DNA of 64,000 nucleotides from Nocardioides albertanoniae (GTDB lineage: Bacteria > Actinomycetota > Actinomycetes > Propionibacteriales > Nocardioidaceae): NCBI RefSeq assembly GCF_006716315.1, contig NZ_VFOV01000001.1, forward strand, positions 2,434,501-2,498,500. Direction: 5' to 3'. How positions within the stretch are numbered: position 1 is the stretch's first letter; every line of letters begins with the position of its first letter. The translations under genes and the position numbers were made by a program. Below are positions 41,269 to 49,188 of the stretch, piece after piece. The notes beneath the pieces were generated by a model, which made no database searches, had not been told where the DNA came from, and worked only from the letters and a program-made list of their open reading frames with translations.

Positions 41269-42027
41269 ATGAAGGTCGATGGTCGGTTCAAGGACAAGGT
41301 CGTCGTGGTCACCGGGGCGGCGCAGGGGATCGGGGAGGCGTACGCCAAGGGGCTGGCGGCCGAGGGGGCGGCGGTCGTCGTCGCCGACCTGAACGAGGAC
41401 AAGGGACAGCAGGTCGCCAAGGAGATCGAGGCGTCCGGAGGCGCGGCGAGATTCGTCCGCTGCGATGTCTCCGAGCACGCCTCGGCGGCCGCGCTCGTGG
41501 CCGAGACGACCGAGGCGTACGGCGGGATCGACGGGCTGATCAACAACGCCGCGATCTACGGCGAGATGGCCTTCGACCTGCTGATCACCGTCGACTGGGA
41601 CTACTACGAGAAGTTCATGGACGTGAACCTCAACGGCGCGCTGGTGATGACCCGCGCGGTCTATCCCGCGATGCAGCAGCGGGGCGGGGGCGCGATCCTC
41701 AACCAGTCGAGCACCGCGGCCTACCTCTACTCCGGGTTCTACGGGTTGGCGAAGGTCGGCATCAACGGCTTGACGCAGCAGCTCGCCCACGAGCTCGGCG
41801 GGATGAACATCCGGGTCAACGCGATCGCTCCCGGACCGACCGACACCGAGGCGACCCGCACCCAGGCCGGCGACGCGGCCAAGGAGATGACCAAGCAGAT
41901 GGCGATCAAGCGGCTCGGTACGACCGACGACATGGTCGGCGCCGCGAAGTTCCTGCTCTCGCCGGACTCGTCGTGGATCTCCGGCCAGATCATCGCGGTC
42001 GACGGTGGCGGGACGTTCCGGCTGTGA
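41269..42027 (+). CDS. SDR family oxidoreductase (Rv0769 type)
   Basis: 252 residues, ATG at 41269 after GGGAGG. SDR motifs: VVVTGAAQGIGEAYAKGLAA, NNAAIYGEMAFDLL, Ser in LNQSSTAAYL, FYGLAKVGINGL and PGPTDTEATRTQAGD. In M. tuberculosis the same protein type follows aldA (Rv0769). The substrate is unknown. It overlaps the next gene (GTGA). Confidence 0.85.
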   Translation: MKVDGRFKDKVVVVTGAAQGIGEAYAKGLAAEGAAVVVADLNEDKGQQVAKEIEASGGAARFVRCDVSEHASAAALVAETTEAYGGIDGLINNAAIYGEMAFDLLITVDWDYYEKFMDVNLNGALVMTRAVYPAMQQRGGGAILNQSSTAAYLYSGFYGLAKVGINGLTQQLAHELGGMNIRVNAIAPGPTDTEATRTQAGDAAKEMTKQMAIKRLGTTDDMVGAAKFLLSPDSSWISGQIIAVDGGGTFRL

Positions 42028-42911
42028 GGGACTTTCACAAGACCCGCGCAGGCTTCGTGGGGCTCGGCAACATCGGCAGGCCGATGGCCCACCGGCTCGC
42101 GAGCGCGGACGCGGTCGAGCTGTGGGTGCACGACATCGCGCCCGAGCCGGTGGCCGAGCTGAGCGCCGCCGGTGCCACGACGGCCGGCTCCGTCGCCGAA
42201 CTGGCCGCGAGCGTCGACGTGCTCAGCGTGATGGTGCGCGACGACGACCAGGTGCGTCAGGTGCTCGCCGAGGTGCTCGGTGCTGTCGGTGACCGTGCCG
42301 ACGGCGCCACGCTGACGGTCCTGGTGCACTCGACCGTTGGCCCGCAGACCCCCGCCGAGCTCGCGGCCGCCGCCGAGCCGCACGGTGTCCGCGTGCTCGA
42401 CGCTCCTGTCTCCGGTGGCCCGATGGGGGCGGCCGAGGGCACCCTGGCCATCCTCGTGGGCGGCGCGCCCGAGGCGTACGCAGCAGCCCGCCCCGTGCTG
42501 GAGGCGATGGGCACCAAGGTCGTCCATGCCGGTCCGGCCGGGGCCGGCACTCGCCTCAAGCTGGCTCGCAACCTGCTCCACTTCGCCTCCTTCACCGCCG
42601 CCACCGAGGCTCAGCGCCTCGCCGAGGCGGCCGGGCTCGACCTGGTGGCGCTCGGTGACGTCGTACGCCACACCGACGCGATCACCGGTGGACCGGGCGC
42701 GATCATGCACCGCGAGAGCACGGCGCCGCTCGCGGAGACCGACTTCTGGCACGGCGTCTTCGGCCACGTGGCCGCGCTGGGGGAGAAGGACCTCGGCTTC
42801 GCGATCGAGCTCGCCGACGAGCTCGGGGTCGAGGTGCCGCTCGCCCGCATCGCCCTCGACCGGCTGGGACCCGGCCTCGGGATTCCCATGACTGAGCAGA
42901 CCGAGCAGTGA
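42024..42911 (+). CDS. 3-Hydroxyisobutyrate dehydrogenase-like NAD(P)-dependent oxidoreductase (Rv0770 type)
   Basis: 295 residues, GTG at 42024 overlapping the SDR stop. Beta-hydroxyacid dehydrogenase family: GFVGLGNIGRPMAHRLA (nucleotide binding), LDAPVSGGPMGAAEGTLAIL (substrate motif) and GAGTRLKLARNLLHFASFTA with the catalytic Lys. Length equals Rv0770. The C-terminus ends MTEQTEQ and runs into a tandem repeat. It may act on a short hydroxy acid from side-chain oxidation. Confidence 0.85.
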   Translation: MRDFHKTRAGFVGLGNIGRPMAHRLASADAVELWVHDIAPEPVAELSAAGATTAGSVAELAASVDVLSVMVRDDDQVRQVLAEVLGAVGDRADGATLTVLVHSTVGPQTPAELAAAAEPHGVRVLDAPVSGGPMGAAEGTLAILVGGAPEAYAAARPVLEAMGTKVVHAGPAGAGTRLKLARNLLHFASFTAATEAQRLAEAAGLDLVALGDVVRHTDAITGGPGAIMHRESTAPLAETDFWHGVFGHVAALGEKDLGFAIELADELGVEVPLARIALDRLGPGLGIPMTEQTEQ

Positions 42912-42924
42912 GCAGACGAGCAGC

Positions 42925-42968
42925 GAGCAAGGACCGAGCAAGGACCGAGCAAGGACCGAGCAAGGAAA
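42925..42968 (+). repeat. 11-bp tandem repeats carrying ribosome-site cores
   Basis: GAGCAAGGACC at 42925, 42936 and 42947 and GAGCAAGGAAA at 42958, exactly 11 bp apart. Each holds AAGGA, and the last one lies at ribosome-site distance from the ATG at 42973. Confidence 0.85.
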
Positions 42969-42972
42969 GACC

Positions 42973-43395
42973 ATGAGTGACGACACCGAGAAGTTCGCCG
43001 GGCTGCCAGAGGCCCGGGCCAGAGGCCTGCGCAAGATGGAGGAGGTCTACGGCTTCGAGATGAACGACGGCGACGGCGACTTCTTCCGCTACACCGCCGA
43101 CCACCTCTTCGGCGACATCTGGCAGCGCCCCGGCCTGACCACGCGCGACCGGCGCCTCCTGCTGGTCGGGCTGCTCGCCGGCCAGGGCGCCTCCGACGTG
43201 CTCGGGATCCAGATCCCCGCGGCCCACGCCAACGGCGAGCTCGACGACGAGGAGCTGCGCGAGATCGTGGTCTTCCTCTGCCACTACACGGGCTGGCCCA
43301 ACGGTGCCAAGATCAACACTGTCGTCGAGGAGACCATCGGCAAGGCCCGCCGGCACGCCCAGCGGAACGACCAGCGGAAGGACCAGCGCTCATGA
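42973..43395 (+). CDS. Carboxymuconolactone decarboxylase-family protein (Rv0771 type)
   Basis: 140 residues, ATG at 42973. CMD/AhpD fold: YTADHLFGDIWQRPGLTTRD, RRLLLVGLLAGQGASDVLGI, PAAHANGELDDEELREIVVF and CHYTGWPNGAKINTVVEE. The AhpD Cys-x-x-Cys is absent, and the HYTGWPN segment is of the PcaC type. The C-terminal tail (HAQRNDQRKDQRS) is repetitive at DNA level. It overlaps fprB (ATGA) and follows the Rv0770-like gene as in M. tuberculosis. Confidence 0.85.
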   Translation: MSDDTEKFAGLPEARARGLRKMEEVYGFEMNDGDGDFFRYTADHLFGDIWQRPGLTTRDRRLLLVGLLAGQGASDVLGIQIPAAHANGELDDEELREIVVFLCHYTGWPNGAKINTVVEETIGKARRHAQRNDQRKDQRS

Positions 43396-45026
43396 CGTAC
43401 GTCATCACCCAGTCGTGCTGCAACGACTCCTCCTGCGTGGAGGTCTGTCCGGTGGACTGCATCCACCCGGCGCCCGACGAGGCAGGGTTCGCCTCCGCGG
43501 AGATGCTCTACATCCACCCCGACGAGTGCATCGACTGCGGAGCCTGCGAGGAGGCGTGCCCGGTCAACGCGATCTTCCCCGACGACGAGGTGCCGGAGAT
43601 GTTCGCGGCCTACACCGACATCAACGCCGCCTTCTTCGAGTTCACCGGCGAGCAGGAGATGCCGGCCCCGGCGCCGCCGAGGGGAGCCAAGATCGATGGC
43701 GACACCCCGCTGAAGGTCGCCGTGGTCGGCGCCGGACCAGCGGGCTGGTTCGTCGCCGACGATCTCGCCACCACCCGGCGCTGCGACGTCGAGATCACCG
43801 TCATCGACCGTCTCTCGACTCCCTACGGCCTGGTCCGCTACGGCGTCGCCCCCGACCATCTCGACACCAAGGAGATCGTCTCCGGCTTCGCCAAGACGGC
43901 TCGTCACCGCAGGGTGAGCACCCGCTACAACATCGAGATCGGTCGCGACATCAGCCACGACGAGCTCCTCGCCGCCCATCATGCGGTCGTCTACACCACC
44001 GGCGCCGGTGAGGGCCGCAGCCTAGACGTTCCGGGGGAGGAGCTGCCCGGATCGACCTCGGCCGCCGAGCTCGTGGGCTGGTACAACGGCCATCCCGACC
44101 GCGCTGCGCTCACCTTCCCGCTCACCCATGAGCGTGCCGTCGTCATCGGCAACGGCAACGTCGCCCTCGACCTGGCCCGGCTGCTGCTGGCCGACGCCGA
44201 GGCGCTGGTGGCCTCCGACCTGGCTGACCACGCCCTCGTCGCGCTGAGCGCCTCCGACATCCGCGAGGTCGTGGTCACCGCACGGCGCGGCGCCGAGCAC
44301 GCCGCGTTCACCAGCCCCGAGCTGCGGGCACTGGCCGACGACCCCGCGATCGACGTCGTGGTCGACGAGGCCGATCTGACAGGCCTGCCGAGCGAGGACG
44401 ATCTGACCGTGCGCGACGCCGCCGCCTTCGCAGCCCTCCAGAAGGCGGATCTGCTCCGCGACCTGGCCGCGAGGCCGCGTACGCCTGGAGCGAAGCGGCT
44501 CGTGCTCCGCTTCGGACTCACCCCGACCGGGATCCTCGGCGACGACGCCGTCTCCGGGATCCGCTTCGACTCGGGAGAGGAGCTCGAGGCCGGTCTGGTC
44601 GTACGCGCCACCGGCTACCGCTCCGCGGCCATCGCCGGCGTGCCCGCCGAGGAGACCACCGGCCGGTTCGACCACGAGGCGGGTCGGCTCATCGGCACCC
44701 GGGCGACCTACACGGCGGGCTGGGCCAAGCGCGGACCGACCGGCGTGATCGGCACCAACCGTGCCTGCGCCGCCGAGACCGTACGCACCCTGCTCGACGA
44801 CCACGCCGCCGGCAGGCTCGCCGAGCCGACCGGCCAGTCGATCGACGAGATCCTGGACGCCCGTGGCGCGCCCCGCGTCGACCACGCCGGCTGGGAGATG
44901 CTGGACACCCACGAGCGCGAGTCCGGCAAGAAGGCCGGGCGACCGAGGATCAAGGTGACCGACCGAAGCGAGCAGGTAGACATCGCGACCCGCGCCTCAT
45001 CCGTCGCGACCCCGACGAGCGCCTGA
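43392..45026 (+). CDS. fprB: FprB, ferredoxin-fused NADPH-ferredoxin reductase
   Basis: 544 residues, ATG at 43392. The N-terminal 7Fe ferredoxin has C9 (and C10), C15 and C19, then CIDCGACEEACP with C46, C49, C52 and C56. An adrenodoxin-reductase-like part follows: VAVVGAGPAGWFVADDLATT, TPYGLVRYGVAPDHLDTKEI, VVIGNGNVALDLARLLLADA and VIGTNRACAAETVRTLLDDH. FprB (Rv0886) has the same fusion and passes electrons from NADPH to ferredoxins and P450s. Its position at the end of the cyp51 cluster would let it serve the ferredoxin at 38814. Confidence 0.92.
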   Translation: MTYVITQSCCNDSSCVEVCPVDCIHPAPDEAGFASAEMLYIHPDECIDCGACEEACPVNAIFPDDEVPEMFAAYTDINAAFFEFTGEQEMPAPAPPRGAKIDGDTPLKVAVVGAGPAGWFVADDLATTRRCDVEITVIDRLSTPYGLVRYGVAPDHLDTKEIVSGFAKTARHRRVSTRYNIEIGRDISHDELLAAHHAVVYTTGAGEGRSLDVPGEELPGSTSAAELVGWYNGHPDRAALTFPLTHERAVVIGNGNVALDLARLLLADAEALVASDLADHALVALSASDIREVVVTARRGAEHAAFTSPELRALADDPAIDVVVDEADLTGLPSEDDLTVRDAAAFAALQKADLLRDLAARPRTPGAKRLVLRFGLTPTGILGDDAVSGIRFDSGEELEAGLVVRATGYRSAAIAGVPAEETTGRFDHEAGRLIGTRATYTAGWAKRGPTGVIGTNRACAAETVRTLLDDHAAGRLAEPTGQSIDEILDARGAPRVDHAGWEMLDTHERESGKKAGRPRIKVTDRSEQVDIATRASSVATPTSA

Positions 45027-45035
45027 GCGCTGCAC

Positions 45036-45701
45036 TCAGTTCTCGTCGGGCCACGCCGCGAAGAGCGCAACGGCGCCCACCACGTCCAGCTCGTAGTGAG
45101 GGAAGCGCTCGGCCAGAGCGAGCTCGAGATCCGCTCTGGTGTCAGCGGCGTTGGCGAAGATGCCCTTCCGGTTGTAGACGTCCATGAGCCGCCGTCCGAA
45201 CCGGGTGTGCGTCTCGAGGTCGGCCAGGACCGTGGCACCGAACACGACTCCGCCGGGCGCGAGCAGCGGCAGCACGTGGTCGAGCACCACCGCCTTCTCG
45301 GTGGGGTCGCCGGGGAGGCAGTGCAAGACGTAGCTCAGGCCGACGGAGCCAAAGGAACGGGCAGGAAGATCGATCGGCACCAGTGCATCGTGCTGCCGGG
45401 TGCTCGGCCGATAGCGGGCGATACGAGCAGCGGCGTGCTCGAGCACCGTGGGGTTCGGGTCGAGAAGGGTGATCCGGGGATCGGGCACCGGGAACCGGCA
45501 GCGGTCGAGGAAGAACCCTGTGCCGGGACCGATGTCGAGGTGCGTCTCGCCGACGTAGCGGTCATAGTGGCTGAGTATGCGAAAAGCCGGACAGCGCCAG
45601 ACGAGACTGCTCGACAACCGCAGGACGACGGTGTCGTACGACTTCAGCACGCGCTCGGTGTAGACGGCCTGGCCTGCGTAGGTGGGGTTCGAGATGTCCA
45701 T
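45036..45701 (-). CDS. Class I SAM-dependent methyltransferase
   Basis: 221 residues, ATG at 45701 behind GGAG. SAM-binding motif I is THLDIGPGTGFFLDRC, motif II ITLLDPNPTVLEHAAARI, and LSYVLHCLPGDPTEKAVVLD motif IV, then LAPGGVVFGATVL. It resembles small-molecule methyltransferases found beside SARP regulators in secondary-metabolism contexts. It is divergent from the SARP-hydrolase gene with only about 56 bp between starts, suggesting that the regulator controls it. No KstR box. Confidence 0.82.
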   Translation of the reverse strand: MDISNPTYAGQAVYTERVLKSYDTVVLRLSSSLVWRCPAFRILSHYDRYVGETHLDIGPGTGFFLDRCRFPVPDPRITLLDPNPTVLEHAAARIARYRPSTRQHDALVPIDLPARSFGSVGLSYVLHCLPGDPTEKAVVLDHVLPLLAPGGVVFGATVLADLETHTRFGRRLMDVYNRKGIFANAADTRADLELALAERFPHYELDVVGAVALFAAWPDEN

Positions 45702-45757
45702 GTGTGTGCTCCATCATCGGGGTTGCTCGTGCGGGGCCGAGGCGGTTGACTCGGCCC

Positions 45758-47377
45758 ATGGGTGGAGGATCGTCGGGTCCGCTCAAGGACCGCTCAAGCC
45801 TCGTGCGGCTGCTCGGCGGCGTCGATGTGCTGACCGCGGCTGGACGGATCCAGGCCGGGGGCGTGCGGACCCGCACGCTGTTGGCAGCACTCGCGCTCCA
45901 GCCGGGCCGAGTCGTGCCGGTGGATACGCTGCTCCAGGCACTCTGGGGCGACGCCGCCCCGCGCACGGCACCGCACGCGCTGCAGGTGCACATCTCGAAC
46001 CTGCGCCGCCTCCTCCCACCCGATCTGATAGTCGAACGATGCTCCGGCGGCTACCAGCTCTCAGCCGGCGCCCGGGCGACGGACGTGGACCGTTTCCGTG
46101 AGCTCGCCGGGCAGGCTGCGACCGAACTGAGGAACGGGCGCGCGACTACGGCCCTGAGCTACCTGCGGACGGCCCTGGAGATCTGGCGAGGTCCTCCGCT
46201 TGTGGACGTGCCGTGGGAACGCTTCGCCGGCGCCGAGGTTCAGGGGGTGGAGGAGCTGCACCGAGACGTACAGGAGGACCTGGTCGAGGCTCTGCTTCTC
46301 GACGGATGCCCGGAGGCCGCGGTTGGCGAAGCCGAGAGTCTGGTGAGAGCCGAACCGTTCCGGGAACGACGGTGGGGTCAGCTCATCCTCGCGCTCTACC
46401 GCGTCGGCAGACAGGCCGATGCGCTGGAGCGATGGCGAGATCTGCGCTCGCTGCTCGGCGACGAGCTGGGAGTAGAGCCTGGCCCACGGATCGAGGAGCT
46501 CGGCCGGGAGATCCTCCGCCATGATGCCGCGTTGGGTGTGGCCGCCACGACGCCGACACCGCAGATCCGGTTCGCGCGCGGTGCGACGGGTCTCCTCGCG
46601 TACCAGATCGTCGGCGACGGTCCGAAGGACCTCCTCGTGGTGCCTGGTTTCGGGGCCAACCTCGAGATCCGTTGGGAGGATCCCGGCTTGGCGAGCTTCT
46701 ATCGGCGCTTGGCGCGCTCGAGCCGTGTGATCCTCATGGATCGGAGGGGTACCGGCCTCTCCGACCGCGACGGTGGGATCCCGTCGACCAAGCGCAGGCT
46801 GGGGACGTGCAGGCCGTTCTCGACGAGGTGGGCTCGGAGCGAGCGGCCCTGTTCGGCGTCATGGACGGCGGCGCGATCGCCCTGCGCTGCGCGGCCGACG
46901 CCCCCCCAACGAGTCCTGGGCGTCGTGACGTATGCGACGTGGCCTGTGTGGAGTCTGGTCCCTCCGGGGGCCGCCGCGGCGTTCGATGAGCTGGTCGAAG
47001 GTTTCGATGATGGGCTGCGCCTGGACTCGGTGATTGCGGTGATGGCACCGAGTCGGGCCGACGACCCGGCGTTCTGTGACTGGTTCGGACGGTACGTCCG
47101 GCTCGCGGCCGGCGGTGGCGGCACCGTGGCGGCGGTGAGACGGTTCCGCGAGGTGGACATCCGCCCGGTCCTCGGCCGCGTCGCGGCTCCGGTGCTCGCG
47201 ATGAGCCGGGCCGGGGACGAGTTTGTCCCGCCTGAGTGTGCTCGGACGATCGCTGCCGGGGTGCCACACGGCCGGACAGCCTTCCTCCCAGGTGAGGACT
47301 CGGCCCTCTGGGCAGGCGATGTGGAGGCTGTCGCTGCGCGGGTCGAGGACTTCGTCGGGAGCCTCGACACGCCCTGA
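45758..47377 (+). pseudogene. SARP (BTAD) regulator fused to alpha/beta hydrolase, with two frame disruptions
   Basis: 539 codons from ATG 45758; GTG 45803 is a later option. The N-terminal winged helix (VRTRTLLAALALQPGRVVPV, HALQVHISNLRRLLPP) and BTAD domain (to about residue 245) are followed by an alpha/beta hydrolase domain. In the hydrolase the frame between about 46788 and 46905 encodes improbable residues. The -1 frame there reads AQAGDVQAVLDEVGSERAAL then FGVMDGGAIALRCAADAP, exactly the missing hydrolase segment. A one-base loss near 46790 and a one-base gain in the C7 run at 46901-46907 would explain it. Either two sequencing errors or a decayed gene. Corrected, it is an AfsR/SARP-type regulator with a sensor-like hydrolase domain. 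Confidence 0.7.
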
Positions 47378-47451
47378 TGCCGCGGTTTTGCCCTGGCCGA
47401 CCGGGAATGTCTGTAAGAGTGGACGAAAACCGATCGTCGGGAGGGCGCTCG

Positions 47452-47877
47452 ATGGCAGGCAGCAGCTACAAGGACTGGAACCAGTCGATCATCGACGAGT
47501 TCCGAGCCAACGGCGGCAACGTGACCTCGGTCCCGTTCGGACGCGGTCTCGTGCTGGTGCACCACAGCGGTGCGAGGTCCGGCACCGAGCGGGTCTCTCC
47601 GGTGGCGTTCCTGCGTCATGACAGAGACACCTGGCTGATCGCGGCCTCGAAGGCCGGAGCTCCGGAGAACCCGGCCTGGTATCACAACCTGCTGGCCAAC
47701 CCGGAGACCGAGATCGAGACCCCCGAGGACGGCGTCGTCGAGGTCACCGTGACCGAGCTGGCCGGCGCCGAGCGCGACGCCGCGTGGGAGCGGTTCAAGG
47801 CGATGAGCCCGGGTTTCGGTGAGTACGAGGCCAAGACCGACCGCGTCATCCCGGTGCTCTCGCTGCGCCGCCGCTGA
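47452..47877 (+). CDS. F420-dependent deazaflavin nitroreductase (DDN family)
   Basis: 141 residues, ATG at 47452 after GGGAGGG. Split-barrel DDN-like protein: NGGNVTSVPFGRGLVLVHHS, GARSGTERVSPVAFLRHDRD, AASKAGAPENPAWYHNLLAN and FGEYEAKTDRVIPVLSLRR. Members use F420H2 to reduce quinones or nitro compounds near the membrane. It converges end-to-end on the 436-residue gene at 47878, with no spacing. Confidence 0.88.
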   Translation: MAGSSYKDWNQSIIDEFRANGGNVTSVPFGRGLVLVHHSGARSGTERVSPVAFLRHDRDTWLIAASKAGAPENPAWYHNLLANPETEIETPEDGVVEVTVTELAGAERDAAWERFKAMSPGFGEYEAKTDRVIPVLSLRRR

Positions 47878-49188
47878 TCAGACCGGTGTGATCGGCAAGG
47901 AGCGTCGGGGCTCGAAGTCGAAGTCGGCTCCGGTGCTGAACCGCACCACCGCGACCTCGGCGGCCTCGGGCGCCGGCTCGGCGCGCCGCACCACCTCGAC
48001 CCGCCAGCCGTCCTCGATCGGCCTCACCTCGACGTCGAGGTGAGGGTCGAGGGCGTGGACGGCCGCCTGGAGCGGGGCGGTCCACTCCGGTCCGATCAGG
48101 GACACCCAGGCGCCGTCGTCGTCGGCCGCCGAGGGGCGCACGACCAGGCTGGCCTCGTCGACCCGCACCGTGACGTACGCGGCGGGGTTGAGCATGGGAT
48201 GGAGCGCGAGCAGGCGCAGCGCGCCAGCGGGGTCGGGCGAGAGGTCGAGCACCCGGGCGAGCCGGGCGGCGGCGATGCCCGCCACCCCGATGAGCTGCTT
48301 GCGGCGGATCTCGACGAGCTGATCGGGCGAGGAGACCCGTGGCTCCAGCGCGAGCGTGAAGCCACGGTCGAGCAGCGCCATCTGGAGACAGACCTCGTCG
48401 GCGATGCGCACCAGTGCCGAGCGGGAGAACGCACCCAGGTCGAGGTCGGAGACGAGCGGTCCGGAGTAGTCGGCGGCGCCGTCCTCGGCAGCGTCGATCG
48501 GTGCGAGCTCGAGGCCCGCCGCCCGCGAACGCTCGTTGACGGCCAGCTCGGGCACGGCGACCGCCTCCGGGTGGGTGTCGTCGATGACGACGCTCCAGCG
48601 ACAGTGCGGCGTACGGTCGGCGGGCGCGCGCGGCGGCCGGTGGATCGGGCGGACCTGAGCCCGAGGATGGGTCGCGATGGCGGTGGCGTCGAAGGTCGGA
48701 TCCTCGATGTCGTGACACATTCCCCGCACGTACGCCTCGCCCATCGGCTCCACGTCCATCAGCGCCCCGCAGTGGTCGAGGTGGAACTCGCCGTGGCGGG
48801 CGTCGTGGACGGTGTAGCGGAAGTCCATGAACTGCGGCGGGGCGCCGATGTCGAGCTGGAGGCCCTTGAAGATCGTCGGCACATCACCCTGGCCGTCCAC
48901 CTCCGGCGCGTAGCCGAGCGCCCGCTGCATCCGCCGGGTGTAGATGGGCGAGGCCGCCGCCCATTCGACGATCGCGATCTGCACCATCTCCTCGCGCCCG
49001 AACGCGGAGATGCACCAGGCCATCCCGGAGCGGTCGATGAGCTGCCCGATGAGGAGGAGCTCGCGGACGACGTCGGCGAGCTCCTCGCGGCTCAGGTCGG
49101 CGTAGCGGGACCGGGGTGGCTCGCCGGTGGCCGATGCTGCGGGGGTCGAGCCTGCTGGGCTCAACGGATCCGAAGCTTGCGCATCCAT
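47878..49188 (-). CDS. Conserved protein of unknown function in the fadA5 operon
   Basis: 436 residues from ATG 49188, overlapping the ALDH end by 28 bp. After a Ser/Pro/Ala-rich N-terminus comes a helical region (LSREELADVVRELLLIGQLI, then DRSGMAWCISAFGREEMVQI). The most conserved-looking block is FMDFRYTVHDARHGEFHLD continuing HCGALMDVEPMGEAYVRGMC, with several His, Cys and acidic residues that could bind a metal, and PRAQVRPIHRPPR. The rest is Leu/Ala rich, with helical segment ALVRIADEVCLQMALLDRGF. I recognise no family. It is the last gene of fadA5-GMC-ALDH, so an accessory step in sterol side-chain oxidation is possible. Confidence 0.72.
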   Translation of the reverse strand: MDAQASDPLSPAGSTPAASATGEPPRSRYADLSREELADVVRELLLIGQLIDRSGMAWCISAFGREEMVQIAIVEWAAASPIYTRRMQRALGYAPEVDGQGDVPTIFKGLQLDIGAPPQFMDFRYTVHDARHGEFHLDHCGALMDVEPMGEAYVRGMCHDIEDPTFDATAIATHPRAQVRPIHRPPRAPADRTPHCRWSVVIDDTHPEAVAVPELAVNERSRAAGLELAPIDAAEDGAADYSGPLVSDLDLGAFSRSALVRIADEVCLQMALLDRGFTLALEPRVSSPDQLVEIRRKQLIGVAGIAAARLARVLDLSPDPAGALRLLALHPMLNPAAYVTVRVDEASLVVRPSAADDDGAWVSLIGPEWTAPLQAAVHALDPHLDVEVRPIEDGWRVEVVRRAEPAPEAAEVAVVRFSTGADFDFEPRRSLPITPV

